This document shows positions 62,791 through 64,000 of a DNA stretch of 64,000 bases, one piece after another. Position 1 is the first letter of the stretch, and every line of letters begins with the position of its first letter. The notes under the pieces are model-generated. The model had not been told where the DNA came from. It made no database searches and saw nothing but the letters and a program-made list of their open reading frames with translations. Origin of the DNA: Candidatus Latescibacterota bacterium. Its GTDB lineage: Bacteria > Latescibacterota > UBA2968. Made by a program: the position numbers and the translations under genes. The DNA lies in NCBI GenBank assembly GCA_022823725.1, contig JAJEHL010000044.1:62001-126000 (forward strand), given 5' to 3'.

Positions 62791-63798
62791 ATGCCAAAAG
62801 TAAGCGTGCTCATGCCTGTTTTTAATGGCAAGGACTTTATAGATGATGCGATTAAGAGTATTTTAGACCAAACTTATTCTGATTTAGAGCTTCTCATCAT
62901 TGATGATGGTTCCACAGATGGTACTCTAAAACGCATTGAAGCATATAATGATAGTAGAATTAGATTAATATCTAATGGATCGAACATTGGTATAACAAAA
63001 ACTCTGAATAAAGGTTTAAACCTCATATCCAGTAAATATATTGCCCGCATGGATTGTGATGATATATCCTTACCCACTCGCATAGAAAAGCAAGTTTCTT
63101 TTATGGATCACAATCCTGGAGTAGGTGTTTGCGGAACCTGGATGAAGACTATGGGAAAGTTACGAACTCGTTATTGGAAACCCCCATCTGGATCAGATGC
63201 TATCCAGTGTTTTTTCCCCTTCAAAAATCCGCTCGTTCATCCATCAGTTATTCTCCGAAGAGAAATGTTATTGAAATATGATCTAATGTACAGCGAGGAA
63301 TTCCACCATGCAGAAGATCTGGAGCTTTGGTCCAGATGTGCCAGGTATTTTCTATTAAGTAATATCCAGGAAGTACTGGTTTATTATCGGATTCATAACC
63401 AGTCAGCAGGAAGATTAAATAGAAATGTCCAAAAAGATTCCTCAAATAGAGTCCATAAGCGAGAGTTGATAAGAAGTGGTTTGCTGCCAGTTGTAGATTG
63501 TCATGAAGTTCTAAATTGGATCAATAATCCTTGGCGTGAAGAAAAAAAAACAAATCGACTTAATATCATCGAATACTGGCTTCATAAACTACGAGATACA
63601 AATTCCAGGAAGCGAATATATCCGGAACGGGCCTTCTCGAGAGTATTAGGTTGGATATGGTACCGGGAATGTCTTGCCTGTCGAAGTTTAGGTATTTGGA
63701 CCTGGCGAAAATTCCAAAGATCCTCTCTAAATGACCTGATGTCCTGGGAATTCAAAAACCAGCTTGAGTTGAGTATTCGATGTCTAATTCGAAAATAA
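62791..63798 (+). CDS. glycosyltransferase family 2
   Basis: A 335-residue GT-A enzyme. [33 protein letters not shown] and the DxD-like [13 protein letters not shown] carry the nucleotide-sugar and metal sites. The C-terminal part is mostly helical without membrane helices. The ATG follows the previous stop directly. Confidence 0.92.
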   Translation: MPKVSVLMPVFNGKDFIDDAIKSILDQTYSDLELLIIDDGSTDGTLKRIEAYNDSRIRLISNGSNIGITKTLNKGLNLISSKYIARMDCDDISLPTRIEKQVSFMDHNPGVGVCGTWMKTMGKLRTRYWKPPSGSDAIQCFFPFKNPLVHPSVILRREMLLKYDLMYSEEFHHAEDLELWSRCARYFLLSNIQEVLVYYRIHNQSAGRLNRNVQKDSSNRVHKRELIRSGLLPVVDCHEVLNWINNPWREEKKTNRLNIIEYWLHKLRDTNSRKRIYPERAFSRVLGWIWYRECLACRSLGIWTWRKFQRSSLNDLMSWEFKNQLELSIRCLIRK

Positions 63799-63845
63799 AG
63801 CGACGTTTTCTGTTCGACTTAGTCCAACTTTTTGGAGAAACTGTC

Positions 63846-64000
63846 ATGAAAAAAAAAGAAAATACTCCTGCGGTTGTCGTAGGCATTCCGGCACGCATGG
63901 GATCATCTCGATTTCCAGGTAAACCACTATGTGATATTTTGGGTATATCAATGATTGAACATGTATATAAGCGATGCAAACTTTCAGACAATGTAGATTT
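63846..64000 (+). CDS. KdsB-family cytidylyltransferase, start (runs off the window)
   Basis: The first 51 codons of a gene that leaves the window. [19 protein letters not shown] is the nucleotide-binding signature of 3-deoxy-manno-octulosonate cytidylyltransferase, followed by [16 protein letters not shown] precedes the ATG. Its presence suggests that the cluster makes a KDO or related acidic-sugar glycan. A paralogous cytidylyltransferase for another sugar cannot be excluded. Confidence 0.85.
   Translation, partial: MKKKENTPAVVVGIPARMGSSRFPGKPLCDILGISMIEHVYKRCKLSDNVD

Overview
The window looks like a piece of a Gram-negative bacterial chromosome from a poorly cultured lineage. Gene content resembles Poribacteria or Latescibacterota: four phytanoyl-CoA-dioxygenase-like proteins beside a sulfatase, a CehA/McbA-like protein, a leucine-rich-repeat protein built on an ISDLTPLS consensus, HflKC, and a KdsB-type gene that implies KDO in the envelope. 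The taxonomic guess is inference from gene content only. No rRNA, tRNA or CRISPR array was seen.

Left part (1-38.7 kb, GC-rich, mostly housekeeping and catabolism). On the minus strand lie a phosphohexomutase, a translationally coupled sugar-acid dehydratase and the N-terminal part of a CehA/McbA-like protein. On the plus strand are a YtfI/YtfJ-like pair followed by recG, then a tightly packed series (PfkB kinase, hflK, hflC, a membrane gluzincin, coaE, gcvPA, gcvPB) with several start/stop overlaps. At 15.5-17.5 kb there is an EcoRV-like restriction-modification module with its own small HTH protein and a palindromic operator over the -10 box. At 18.5-23.5 kb come four dioxygenase genes and a sulfatase; one dioxygenase appears to be cut by an in-frame TGA. 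Then follow a HigBA-type toxin-antitoxin pair with an ImmA/IrrE-fused antitoxin, an M42 peptidase, a 2OG-oxygenase fused to a cysteine-free peroxiredoxin-like domain, an oligopeptide-type binding lipoprotein, and a sugar ABC transporter with two ATPases.

Right part (38.7-64 kb, visibly richer in A+T, accessory). It opens with a pair of M16 peptidase genes (one active, one lacking the zinc motif) bracketed by two copies of a membrane zinc-ribbon gene. Next come a pseudo-receiver AraC regulator and an unusual set at 44.7-54.7 kb: an acyl-carrier-like protein, a cytoplasmic subtilase fused to a DUF1611-like P-loop domain, a membrane thioredoxin, a 70-residue Cys-containing peptide behind a near-perfect ribosome binding site, a beta-propeller lipoprotein, an FtsX/MacB permease, an ABC exporter, a membrane rhodanese and a MauE-like protein. 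I read this as a candidate peptide maturation and export system with a redox arm. An LRR protein and an exopolysaccharide/lipopolysaccharide cluster (YdcF, glycosyltransferases, sugar-1-P transferase, BtrH-like protein, Rossmann dehydrogenase, KdsB start) complete the window.

The most unexpected signal is a small RNA family on the minus strand in this accessory region. Two complete copies (43.3 and 44.6 kb) each have a TTGACA-17-TAYTTT/TATCTT-like promoter, a hairpin with (in one copy) a CCCA loop, and an intrinsic terminator. Two decayed copies (47.8 and 56.4 kb) have lost the promoter. A second, unrelated repeat family (18.4, 20.3, 23.5 and 27.8 kb) is MITE-like, with iterated 8-bp inverted ends around a central hairpin.
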